NCBI RefSeq assembly: GCF_030499575.1
Contig: NZ_JASTLC010000001.1
Location: 4,488,001-4,552,000, forward strand
DNA length: 64,000 nt
Source: Streptomyces sp. DG2A-72
GTDB lineage: Bacteria; Actinomycetota; Actinomycetes; Streptomycetales; Streptomycetaceae
Direction of reading: 5' to 3'
Both the position numbers and the translations under genes were made by a program. The notes under the pieces were generated by a model. It made no database searches and was not told where the DNA came from. It saw nothing but the letters and a program-made list of their open reading frames with translations. Shown piece after piece: positions 25,642-33,741 of the stretch (positions are counted from its first letter, which is position 1; each line of letters starts with the position of its first letter).

Positions 25642-26708
25642 ATGCGGAACACAGGGGGGACCAGGTACAGGAAGCCGTTGCGGGCTGCGTCGCTCTCCTG
25701 CGGACGGCCACGGACCGGGACTGGGAAGGGGTCAAGGCGGGTGGGCTGAGCTGGAGTTGCCGCGACACCGCGTTCCATGTCGCCGAGGACCTGATGGCGT
25801 ACGCGAGCCAGCTCGCCGGACGCGCGCAGGACCGGTACGTCCCGTTCGACATCGTGCCCGAGGACGGCATCGACAACGACGGCGTCCTGGACGTGATCGA
25901 AACGAGCGGCGCGCTGTTCACGGCCACCCTGCGCACCACCCCCCGCGAGGTACGCGCCTTCCACCCATACCCCTTCCGCAGCGCGAACCGCGAGGGCTTC
26001 GCGGCGATGGGGATCGCGGAGGTGCTCCTGCACACGCATGACATCGCCGAGGGACTCGGCCTGTCGTACGAACCACCCGCCGAGCTCTGTGAGTCCGTCC
26101 TCACCACGATCTTCCCGGACGTCCGCCCCGGCCCTGCCCCCTGGCCCACCCTGCTGTGGGCCACCGGCCGCGGCGACCTGCCCAGCCGCGCACCCGTCAC
26201 CCAGTGGCGCTGGCACAACAACCTGGTGCTCCCCACCGACCGCCTCACCCTTGAGGGCGTCACTCCGGCGGCAGCCGCCGACCTGCACACGGGCGGCGAC
26301 GGCGGGTTCGAGTGGGTCGACGGCGAGCCGTTCGAGGGCACCCGCGTGGCCGCCGGGCTGCTGCTGAAGGCGTACGAAGAGGGCGTGCTCCGGCCGGAGT
26401 TCGGTGTGTTCGTGCTGGTGCGGCGGGAGGACGGGCGGGCGGTCGGTGCCATGGGGTTTCACGCGGCGCCGGACGAGGAGGGCCAGGCGGAGGTCGGCTA
26501 TGACCTGGTCGCGGGCGGCCGTGGCAGTGGTTACGCCACGGAGGCGCTGCGCGCCCTGTCGGCGTGGGCCCTGGCCGGGGACGACGTCCGGCGGATCCTC
26601 GCGAAGGTCGACCACGACAATCTGGCGTCGCAGGGCGTGGTGACCCGCGCCGGATTCAGCAAGGTGAGCGAGGACGAAGGGCTGTTCGTCTACGAACTCC
26701 GTGGCTGA
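25642..26708 (+). CDS. DinB/maleylpyruvate-isomerase-like plus GNAT fusion, with frameshift in a G-run
   Basis: The natural start appears to be ATG 25642 (MRNTGG), but a run of six G (25654-25659) then puts the ribosome out of frame. With seven G the reading continues DQVQEAVAGCVALLRTATDRDWEGV and runs open to 26708. The only ATG inside the long frame is 25794, which would drop a conserved helix pair. Product about 355 residues: a mycothiol/DinB-type bundle (SWSCRDTAFHVAEDLMAYASQL, AEVLLHTHDIAEGLG, WHNNLVLPTDRLTLEGV), then a GNAT (GVFVLVRREDGRAVG, VAGGRGSGYATEALRALSAW, DNLASQGVVTRAGF). The frameshift may be real, phase-variable or a sequencing error. Confidence 0.7.
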
Positions 26709-26798
26709 GCAGACCAGTTACTCCTCCCGTTGCTCCTCCCGGATTCGATGTCTGAACCTGCGCATCGCCGACCACAAAATCCTCCGTGGGAATTAAAG

Positions 26799-26814
26799 TT
26801 GGCTCTCCAGCCAA
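26799..26814. promoter_or_regulatory. Inverted repeat upstream of the conflict-system genes
   Basis: TTGGCT-ctcc-AGCCAA, a perfect 6-bp inverted repeat, lies about 55 bp before the ATG at 26867 in an AT-richer stretch that includes GGAATTAAAG. Possibly an operator of the Pepco/caspase operon. Confidence 0.35.
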
Positions 26815-26866
26815 TCCGCTGTCGCGCACGTCGGGGCAGAGCAGGTCCGAGGGGGACAGGGGACTC

Positions 26867-27271
26867 ATGAGCGAGCACGCCATGGACCGGTTCGGGGGAG
26901 CCGAGGAGGCCGCGGAGGGTACGACGGTCCAGGCAGCGGTCGACGGGCTGACCCTGCCGTTCTGGGTGACGGCGACAGAGGAGGACGTCGCGGCGGCCGG
27001 GCCGGGCAGCGACACGATGGGCCTGTTCAGCCCCAGCGGTGATGCCGTCCTGCGCGCGGTGCCGCTCGGCCCGCTCCGCAAGAACCTCGCCGACACCGTC
27101 GACGCCCTGCAGCGCATCTTCCAGGAGGTCTCCGACCGCGGCGGCGCACTGCCGCTCGCCGAGGCGCAGCTCTCCTTCCAGGTGACCGCGAGCGGAGGCA
27201 TCCAGCTCATGGGCACCGGGCAGTTGCAGGGCACCCGGGGGCTGACGCTGACCTTCAAGCGTTCCGCCTGA
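26867..27271 (+). CDS. Pepco/Trypco-like conflict-system companion protein
   Basis: 134 residues from ATG 26867 (MSEHAMDRFGG); AGGGGACTC upstream. A compact alpha/beta protein: VDGLTLPFWVTATEED, then VLRAVPLGPLRKNLADTVDALQRIF, LAEAQLSFQVTASGGIQLMGTG, ending GLTLTFKR. The ending and the strand-Gly pattern match small domains described next to caspase or trypsin genes in NTP-dependent conflict systems (Pepco, also the CU044_2847/Trypco group); I favour Pepco from the GTxxxxGxxGLTLTFKR-type end. It precedes the caspase-HSP90 gene by 13 bp and so is very probably its operon partner, perhaps as substrate or restraint. Confidence 0.65.
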   Translation: MSEHAMDRFGGAEEAAEGTTVQAAVDGLTLPFWVTATEEDVAAAGPGSDTMGLFSPSGDAVLRAVPLGPLRKNLADTVDALQRIFQEVSDRGGALPLAEAQLSFQVTASGGIQLMGTGQLQGTRGLTLTFKRSA

Positions 27272-27284
27272 CCAGGCATCAGCT

Positions 27285-30200
27285 ATGGCCCAACACAAGG
27301 CACTGCTCATCGGCGCCAGCGAGTACGGCGACCCGAGCATCGGCCACCTGCCGTTCGTCCGCGACGATCTGCAGCGGCTGCGCGAGGTTCTGATAGGCCG
27401 CGGCTTCCAGCAGGCCGAGATTGTGGAGAGCCGATACGGCATCACCCAGAACACGGTGCGCGGCGCTGTCCATCGGTTCCTGCACGGCGCCGGCCGCGGC
27501 GACACCCTGCTCATTCTGCTGAGCGGGCACGGGGTCCACTTCGACGGCAAGGACTACCTGGTCCCGGAGGACGCCACCTCCGACACCCGGCCGTTCACCG
27601 ACAGTTGCATCGAGATCGGCTGGCACAAAGATGTCGAGAGGTCCCCTGCGGAACGCGTCGTCTTCCTGATCGACGCCTGCCGCGAGGGCATGGAGCTGGA
27701 CACCATGGCCATACCGGGGACCCGGCCGTGGCGGGCTCCCGCGATCATCAGCACGCTGCGCCGGAAGATCGCGTACGTGCACGCGTGCGCGAAGCCTCAA
27801 GTTGCCTTGTTTGTACGGGAGTCGGACGTGCTTCGCCCCGGCTTCGCCGTCGGGACCCAGGAGGGCGAGTCGTTCAGCATCTTCTCGCGTGCCGTGTCCG
27901 ACGTGATTGCCGACGATCCGCACGCCCTGGGCCTGCGCGAGTTCGCCCAGCAGGTGCAGGAGCGGGTCGACACGTTCCACCGCGCCTACGGCAAGGCCCA
28001 GGCCCCGCAGCGGGTGAAGGTCACCTGCGAAACGGACGCCGGCGGCGGTGACTTCCTGCTGCTCCCGGGCAGCGACCGGCGAACCGAGGTCCACCCATGG
28101 GTACGCGGGGTCGACAAGCACCCCGTGTGGCATCACACCCCCGAAGGCCCCGCACGAGAGACGCTCCAGCAGATCTGCGCGGCGCTGGCGGGCCGGCTGG
28201 CGGTGGCGTACGACAGCGCCACAGCGGCGCTGGGCGATGACCCGTGGCACGACCCCCAACTGGCCACGCGGACACACGAGCGGCTGGGATTCCTGGTCGG
28301 CAAAGCGGACGGGGTACGGCTGTCGCCGACCGAGGCCGCGCTCGCGTTTCTGTTCCCCCTCGTCACCCAGACCTTCTGGGCGCAGGAGGGAGTCCAGCGC
28401 GTCGGCGTCCTCACCCCGGACGCGTCGAATCCGGGGCCCGATCAGGCCCGCTTCCACAAGTTCGCCCAGGGCTTCCCGCGGCTCAAGCGGCGGCTGCTCG
28501 CCCTGGAGCACAAGAGGACCGCGGGCGGCTCGAAGACGACGGCCGGCTCGAAGACCGCGGACGACTCCACGAAGCACATTCTGTGGTGGCTCTTCCGCCG
28601 CTGGCTGATCCAGCAGCCGGACCTGTACACGGCCGAGCGGCTCAAGGCCCTCCTCGGCGACGTGACCTCCGACGGCGAGCATCCGTGGGTCAGCGACGCC
28701 CTCTCCGGCGAACGAATGATGCGACTGCTGCGGGACCACCGGACCACCCCGTTCACCACGCGTCGGGCCACGACCGATCCGGTGCTGCACGGACCGGGCC
28801 CACACCAGGAGGACCGCGAGATCATCGCCGCCAGCGGCCTCTACGAGCAGGAGGTGCGCACACCCCTGGTCACCGCCCTGGTCAAGGCCGCATACGGCAT
28901 GGCCGTGGACCCGATGGACCTGCCCGAGATCGTCGTCGAGCACCTCGGCGTCCGGGACAGCGTCGACCTCGATGCGCTGCGGACCACCGTGCAACGCTCC
29001 GACTGGCGCGTCTCCGGCCTGGGACGCTCCCTCAACGCCGTATGCACCCACCCGGCCGTGCAGGTCGCGCTGCGCGAACACGCGGCCCGCGTCGACCTGC
29101 TGCTGCGTGACATCAACCGCGGTGACAACCCCGTCCTCGCCCCGCTCAGCACGCTCCCGCCGTATGCCGACGGAAGCCGCGTACGGCTGGACGGCAACAC
29201 CCCCGACCAGCTCTCCGACGGCATCCGCTTCCAGCTGGCCGAGGACCGGGTCCAGGAACTGCTGATGGGCGAGGAGCTGTACGGCGACAGCGAGCTGGCC
29301 GTCCGCGAGCTGTACCAGAACGCGCTGGACGCCGTCCGCTACCGGGACCGCCGTACCGAGTACCTGGAGCGCATGAACCGCCCGGTCTCCTGGGAGGGCG
29401 GCAGCATCGAGTTCGTCCAGGGCGTCCACCCCGACGGCCGCCCCTATCTGAAGTGCACGGACAACGGCATCGGCATGGGCATCACGGAGCTGAGCACCGT
29501 CTTCTCCCAGGGCGGTGCGCGCTTCGTCGATCTCCCCGAGTACATCGAGGAGCAGGCGGCCTGGGCGGAGCTGCCCGGCCCGAAGCTGGAGCTCCACCCC
29601 AACTCCCGTTTCGGGATCGGCGTGTTGAGCTACTTCATGCTCGCCGACGAGATCGTGGTACGCACCTGCCGACTGGACCGCGCGGGGCGGCCAGGGCGTC
29701 TACTGCAAGTGACGATCGCCGGGCCGGGCAACTTCTTCCGGGTGGACGACCTGGGGCCGGGGCAGGACGCCGGGACCGAGGTTGAGCTGCTGCTCAGTCA
29801 GGAGCGGCGATCGGTGTCGTGTGTGGATGCGTTGCAGAAGGTGTTGTGGGTGGCGCCTTATCGGACGGTGGCCAGGCATGGGGCTCGCAGCGACGAGTGG
29901 AAGCCCGGGCAGCTTTCTCCTGCCACTCTGGAGAGGTCTGACAGCTACCGGTTCTACACCCATCGACTCCGTACGCTCTGCATCCCATCGGGGGATCTCG
30001 ACGTGTGGTGGATCGAGGGCGAAGGCGTTACCCTGGCGGACGGCCTGTTCGCAGAGAGTCGGCAGATCTCACACAAAGGTCCCCTCTACGGCGTCGTCGT
30101 CAACCTGCACGGTGAGCGGGCGCCCGAACTGACGGTGGACCGCAAGAGCGTGCGCTCCTACGACCGTGACCACGTGACTGCCCGGATGACCGCCACAGCC

Positions 30201-32096
30201 GCCAGTCTCACGCAGCCGGGGCTCGAACTGCCCACCGCCGACTGGCTGGAGGGCACGAGTCGGTGGTCCGTGGCCTTCGCCGACTGCGTGGCCGAGCACG
30301 CGCGCCGTGCCGGACTTCCTTGGCGGCTCCGCGACGATGTCTCGGCACCCTTCGGCCAAGTGGGCTTCTTCCGGCCCGACGTCGACCTGGTGCCCCTGGT
30401 CACCGGCACCTACACGGGCACCGATCAGGTATCGGGAGCCTCGTTCCTCACCACGATGCCCCTCCCCGTGCTGCGCTGGCGGCTGCGCACGCTGTACCGA
30501 GCCGGACTCGGTGGCCCCACCTCGTTGCCCGGCACCGACGCTACGGACTCCCTCTGCGCCCGCCCGTCCGACTTGATGCTGTTGATCAACGACTCCGCAG
30601 GGTTCCCGGCCTGGAAGCACTTACTTCGCCGGTGGATGAGGGGCCCGCAAGCATCCGGGCTCCTGGGCATGTCCCCATCGTCTGACATCGTCATCAACAG
30701 CGGTTTGCTGAGCCTCGGCATGCTGTTCCCCTGGCGCGATCCCGCCCAGCCCGTAGGTACGGCCGACCTCTTCGAGCTGAGCTCCAAGGTGGAGCGGCCG
30801 CCGACGGAGGTCGCGGAGCGTCTGAACTGCCTGGGCTACTGCACCGAGTCGCTGTCGGGCTGTGCCGCTGTCGAGTGCTCCGACCTGCCCCTGCTCCGGC
30901 CGCTGGGCGACCTGTCGAAATGGCTGGCACCCGGCAGCGCGCTGTCGGCCGCCCAGATCTGCGTCAGCGCGGCACAGGCCGGCTGCTCCACGGCACAGGC
31001 CGCCGAGCGCCTGGCGCAGCTGGGGTTCACAGTCCCGGCCGAGTACCCGATGCGGACGCATTGGAGCGAGGAGGAGCTGAACGTCATCAACCAGTTGTGG
31101 GAGTCGTACGACACACCGCCCTCGCCCGAGGCAGCGGTGCGGGTCTGCGCGGCGCAGCTGTCAGCGGTAGCCCTTGCGACCAGCCTCACCCTGCACTTCG
31201 TCGCGGAGTTCCTGGCGGAACTCGGCTTCCGCATGCCGCCGGACGTGTCGGATCTGCCCGAGCTGACTGATGACGACCGGGCCCTCCTGACTCACGACCC
31301 TCAGGTCCAGGTGGATCAGGAGGTGCCACTCCGCTACGTGGCCGCCGCCTCCCGACGCCTCAACCGCCCTGCCCGCACTCTCGCGGAACAACTGCGCGAA
31401 CTCGGATACAGGGTGTCCGAGGTGCCCGACGACGAACACCTGCCCTCGCGGGAAGACATCGCCTTCCTCGAGTTGGCTCCCGGGCTCAACCTGCACCGGC
31501 CCGTTTCCCTGAAGCAGCTGGTGATCATCGCGCAGGACGCCGACATCTCCCCGACGGAAGCGGTCGCCCGACTCACCTCGCTGGGATTCCGCTTCGCCTT
31601 CGACTCCGACGTCGTCTCCCGGTTTCGCAACCAGGACACCGAGGCCCTGTACTTCGGGAACTGCCCGGAGCCCGAAGACTCCGGCGTCGTCTCCCCTGCG
31701 GACCTGCATGCCATTGCTCTCCACACGCGCCAACCGGTCGGCACCGACAAAATCGCCGCTTCCCTCGCCGGCTTGGGTTTTACCGTCGCCCCGCGACCGG
31801 AGGAGTGGATCGACGAACGCCACCTGGAAGAACTACTGCTCGTAGCCCTTCGCTCACAGGACGACGTCCATATACCCCACTTGCCCGACAACCCCCAGAT
31901 CTCCCTTGTCGCCCTGGCCTACGTGGCCCTGGAAACCCGCATGCCCCTCCGCGACGCAGCCGTCAAGGCCTCAGCGATGGGCATCCGCCACGAAGCCGAA
32001 ACCTGGTTCACTCCCGCTCCTCCGCCGGAGCCCACCGCCCCTTCGGCCGCCGCAACCCCGCCCCCGTCAGCAGCCGCACCACCTCCCGGCTACTGA
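27285..32096 (+). CDS. Caspase-like protease fused to HSP90-type ATPase and wHTH repeats
   Basis: 1,603 residues. Residues 1-240 are a caspase/metacaspase fold: KALLIGASEYGDP, LLILLSGHGVHFDGKDYLVP with catalytic His82, and RVVFLIDACREGM with Cys132. Residues about 250-650 are helical with no motif recognised. Residues about 655-850 are a GHKL ATPase: E675 and N679 in RELYQNALDAVRY, D726 in CTDNGIGMG, and SRFGIGVLSYF around 777, all intact. Residues about 1,215-1,575 carry six wHTH-like units ending in LGF/LGY/MGI. A Pro/Ala tail overlaps DUF4031 antisense. This matches predicted conflict/cell-death proteins in multicellular bacteria. The trigger and targets are unknown. Confidence 0.85.
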   Translation: MAQHKALLIGASEYGDPSIGHLPFVRDDLQRLREVLIGRGFQQAEIVESRYGITQNTVRGAVHRFLHGAGRGDTLLILLSGHGVHFDGKDYLVPEDATSDTRPFTDSCIEIGWHKDVERSPAERVVFLIDACREGMELDTMAIPGTRPWRAPAIISTLRRKIAYVHACAKPQVALFVRESDVLRPGFAVGTQEGESFSIFSRAVSDVIADDPHALGLREFAQQVQERVDTFHRAYGKAQAPQRVKVTCETDAGGGDFLLLPGSDRRTEVHPWVRGVDKHPVWHHTPEGPARETLQQICAALAGRLAVAYDSATAALGDDPWHDPQLATRTHERLGFLVGKADGVRLSPTEAALAFLFPLVTQTFWAQEGVQRVGVLTPDASNPGPDQARFHKFAQGFPRLKRRLLALEHKRTAGGSKTTAGSKTADDSTKHILWWLFRRWLIQQPDLYTAERLKALLGDVTSDGEHPWVSDALSGERMMRLLRDHRTTPFTTRRATTDPVLHGPGPHQEDREIIAASGLYEQEVRTPLVTALVKAAYGMAVDPMDLPEIVVEHLGVRDSVDLDALRTTVQRSDWRVSGLGRSLNAVCTHPAVQVALREHAARVDLLLRDINRGDNPVLAPLSTLPPYADGSRVRLDGNTPDQLSDGIRFQLAEDRVQELLMGEELYGDSELAVRELYQNALDAVRYRDRRTEYLERMNRPVSWEGGSIEFVQGVHPDGRPYLKCTDNGIGMGITELSTVFSQGGARFVDLPEYIEEQAAWAELPGPKLELHPNSRFGIGVLSYFMLADEIVVRTCRLDRAGRPGRLLQVTIAGPGNFFRVDDLGPGQDAGTEVELLLSQERRSVSCVDALQKVLWVAPYRTVARHGARSDEWKPGQLSPATLERSDSYRFYTHRLRTLCIPSGDLDVWWIEGEGVTLADGLFAESRQISHKGPLYGVVVNLHGERAPELTVDRKSVRSYDRDHVTARMTATAASLTQPGLELPTADWLEGTSRWSVAFADCVAEHARRAGLPWRLRDDVSAPFGQVGFFRPDVDLVPLVTGTYTGTDQVSGASFLTTMPLPVLRWRLRTLYRAGLGGPTSLPGTDATDSLCARPSDLMLLINDSAGFPAWKHLLRRWMRGPQASGLLGMSPSSDIVINSGLLSLGMLFPWRDPAQPVGTADLFELSSKVERPPTEVAERLNCLGYCTESLSGCAAVECSDLPLLRPLGDLSKWLAPGSALSAAQICVSAAQAGCSTAQAAERLAQLGFTVPAEYPMRTHWSEEELNVINQLWESYDTPPSPEAAVRVCAAQLSAVALATSLTLHFVAEFLAELGFRMPPDVSDLPELTDDDRALLTHDPQVQVDQEVPLRYVAAASRRLNRPARTLAEQLRELGYRVSEVPDDEHLPSREDIAFLELAPGLNLHRPVSLKQLVIIAQDADISPTEAVARLTSLGFRFAFDSDVVSRFRNQDTEALYFGNCPEPEDSGVVSPADLHAIALHTRQPVGTDKIAASLAGLGFTVAPRPEEWIDERHLEELLLVALRSQDDVHIPHLPDNPQISLVALAYVALETRMPLRDAAVKASAMGIRHEAETWFTPAPPPEPTAPSAAATPPPSAAAPPPGY

Positions 32097-32292
32097 CCTC
32101 CACCGCCCCGGCGGCCACCACGTCCGCGTAACGATGCGACGGGATGTCGTAGTGATCCCGCTCGAAGGCGCGTCGGGGTACGCCCAAGCCCTCGGCGAAC
32201 GTGTGGAGTTCGTCGTACGAGACGTCGCTGACGAGGTGGGACCACATCCGGCCGTGGCCGGGCCAGGTGGGCGGGTCGATGTAGAGCGTCAC
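32008..32292 (-). CDS. DUF4031 protein
   Basis: 94 residues from GTG 32292 (VTLYIDPPTWPGHGR), fixed by a GTGA overlap with the upstream gene. Complete DUF4031 signature: DPPTWPGHGRMWSHLVSD, YDELHTFAEGLGVPRRAFERD, YDIPSHRY, VSSREVVRLLTGAGL. A small, widespread actinobacterial protein of unknown function. The last 30 codons overlap, on the opposite strand, the Pro/Ala-rich tail of the caspase-HSP90 gene. Confidence 0.92.
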   Translation of the reverse strand: MTLYIDPPTWPGHGRMWSHLVSDVSYDELHTFAEGLGVPRRAFERDHYDIPSHRYADVVAAGAVEVSSREVVRLLTGAGLRRPKGRWAPAEERE

Positions 32293-32684
32293 GACGAGGC
32301 GGTCCCGCCGCTGCACGAACCGAGTGTGCCGACGGAGGCGACTTTCACGCCCGCCTTGTGGCACACCCAGTGCGGGTCGGGCCCGAGTTCCGGTTCGACA
32401 TCCAGGGCGTGCGGGTCACCGGAGCCGCAGACCGGGCACAGGGGCCAGCGGCCGTACCGCTCCAGCAGCGCGTCCTGTACGTCCTGGGCGACCAGCCCCG
32501 CCACATACGCGGCGCCCTCCGGCCACTGCTCCACCCACCAGCGCCGCTGTACGACGGACTCCTCGACCAGCGACACCACGTCCGCCTCGGCGACGTCACC
32601 CGCGACCAGGTCGGCGAGCACGAGGGCACGTGCCGCGTGCAACGCCTGCTCCAGGGGGCTGACAGGGGAGTCGGTGGGATCCAT
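32289..32684 (-). CDS. Hypothetical protein with CPVC motif
   Basis: 131 residues from ATG 32684 (MDPTDSPVSPLEQAL). An acidic helical first half (ARALVLADLVAGDVAEADVV, RRWWVEQWPEGAAYVAGLV) is followed by a Cys/His-containing segment (LCPVCGSGDPHALDV, PHWVCHKAGV) that could bind zinc. Its TGA overlaps the DUF4031 start. No family name known to me. It is divergent from the RpiR-type regulator. Confidence 0.75.
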   Translation of the reverse strand: MDPTDSPVSPLEQALHAARALVLADLVAGDVAEADVVSLVEESVVQRRWWVEQWPEGAAYVAGLVAQDVQDALLERYGRWPLCPVCGSGDPHALDVEPELGPDPHWVCHKAGVKVASVGTLGSCSGGTASS

Positions 32685-32722
32685 GTCTCCATTGTGCGCA
32701 CTCTTGACCACCACACCGACCC

Positions 32723-32766
32723 GAAAATATCTTTCAAGAGTGACCCAGGAAGTGAAGGAAAGTTTC
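32723..32766 (+). promoter_or_regulatory. Candidate RpiR operators around its own start
   Basis: Two GAAA/TTTC inverted repeats, GAAAATATCTTTC (32723-32735) and GAAAGTTTC (32758-32766), flank the GTG start of the RpiR-type gene in unusually AT-rich DNA. The placement fits autoregulation and possibly control of murQ downstream. Confidence 0.4.
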
Positions 32767-33687
32767 GGCACCGGCACCGGCACCGGACCTGGCGGTGCGC
32801 CACCCGCGCCACCCGCGCCCGCCGCTCTCGCGGCCAAGGTGCGCACCCTCGCCCCCTCGATGACCCGTTCCATGCAGCGCGTCGCCGAAGCCGTCGCCCA
32901 CGACCCGGCCGGCTGCGCCGCCCTCACGGTCACCGGCCTCGCCGAACTCACCGGCACCAGCGAGGCGACCGTCGTCCGCACCGCCCGTCTGCTCGGCTAC
33001 CCCGGTTACCGGGATCTGCGCCTCGCCCTCGCCGGGCTCGCCGCACAGCAGCAGTCCGGGCGCGCCCCCGCGCTCACCACCGACATCGCCGTCGACGACC
33101 CGATCGCCGACGTGGTCGCCAAGCTCGCCTACGACGAGCAGCAGACCCTCGCGGACACGGCGGCCGGGCTGGACACGGTGCAGTTGGGCGCGGCCGTGTC
33201 GGCGTTGGCCTCCGCGCGCCGGGCCGATGTGTACGGCGTCGGGGCGTCCGGGCTGGTCGCGCAGGACCTCACCCAGAAGCTGCTGCGGATAGGTCTGATA
33301 GCCCACGCGCACAGCGATCCGCACCTCGCCGTGACGAACGCGGTGCAGCTCCGCGGGGGTGATGTGGCGATCGCGATCACGCACTCCGGGTCCACGGGGG
33401 ACGTCATCGAGCCGCTCAGGGTCGCGTTCGAGCACGGGGCCACGACGATCGCGATCACGGGGCGGCCGGACGGGCCCGTCTCGCAGTACGCCGATCATGT
33501 GCTGACGACGTCCACGGCCCGGGAGAGTGAATTGCGGCCGGCCGCGATGTCGTCCCGCACCAGTCAGCTCCTCGTCGTGGACTGCCTGTTCATCGGGGTC
33601 GCGCAGCGGACGTACGAAACGGCCGCGCCCGCGTTGTCGGCGTCTTATGAGGCGCTGGCGCATCGGCATCGGAATGGTTCGCGGTAG
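32740..33687 (+). CDS. RpiR-family transcriptional regulator
   Basis: 315 residues from GTG 32740 (VTQEVKESFGTG); GTG 32752 is a near alternative. The N-terminal HTH_6 domain: LAPSMTRSMQRVAEAVAHDP, LTVTGLAELTGTSEATVVRTARLLGYPGYRDLRLAL. The C-terminal SIS sugar-phosphate-binding domain: ADVYGVGASGLVAQDL, VAIAITHSGSTGDVIEPL, ATTIAITGRPDGPVSQYADH. It lies 54 bp upstream of murQ, so MurNAc-6-phosphate or a related amino-sugar phosphate is the likely effector. Confidence 0.93.
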   Translation: MTQEVKESFGTGTGTGPGGAPPAPPAPAALAAKVRTLAPSMTRSMQRVAEAVAHDPAGCAALTVTGLAELTGTSEATVVRTARLLGYPGYRDLRLALAGLAAQQQSGRAPALTTDIAVDDPIADVVAKLAYDEQQTLADTAAGLDTVQLGAAVSALASARRADVYGVGASGLVAQDLTQKLLRIGLIAHAHSDPHLAVTNAVQLRGGDVAIAITHSGSTGDVIEPLRVAFEHGATTIAITGRPDGPVSQYADHVLTTSTARESELRPAAMSSRTSQLLVVDCLFIGVAQRTYETAAPALSASYEALAHRHRNGSR

Positions 33688-33741
33688 ACGTAAGTCCGCC
33701 CCTGATCCTTGAGTGACCTTGAGTGAAAGAGCCGCCGCCTC

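Noticed and set aside
27285..32096. Caspase-HSP90 gene as two genes or a misassembly
   Set aside because: The frame is continuous with uniform GC3 bias and no internal ribosome site or stop; both catalytic modules are in frame.
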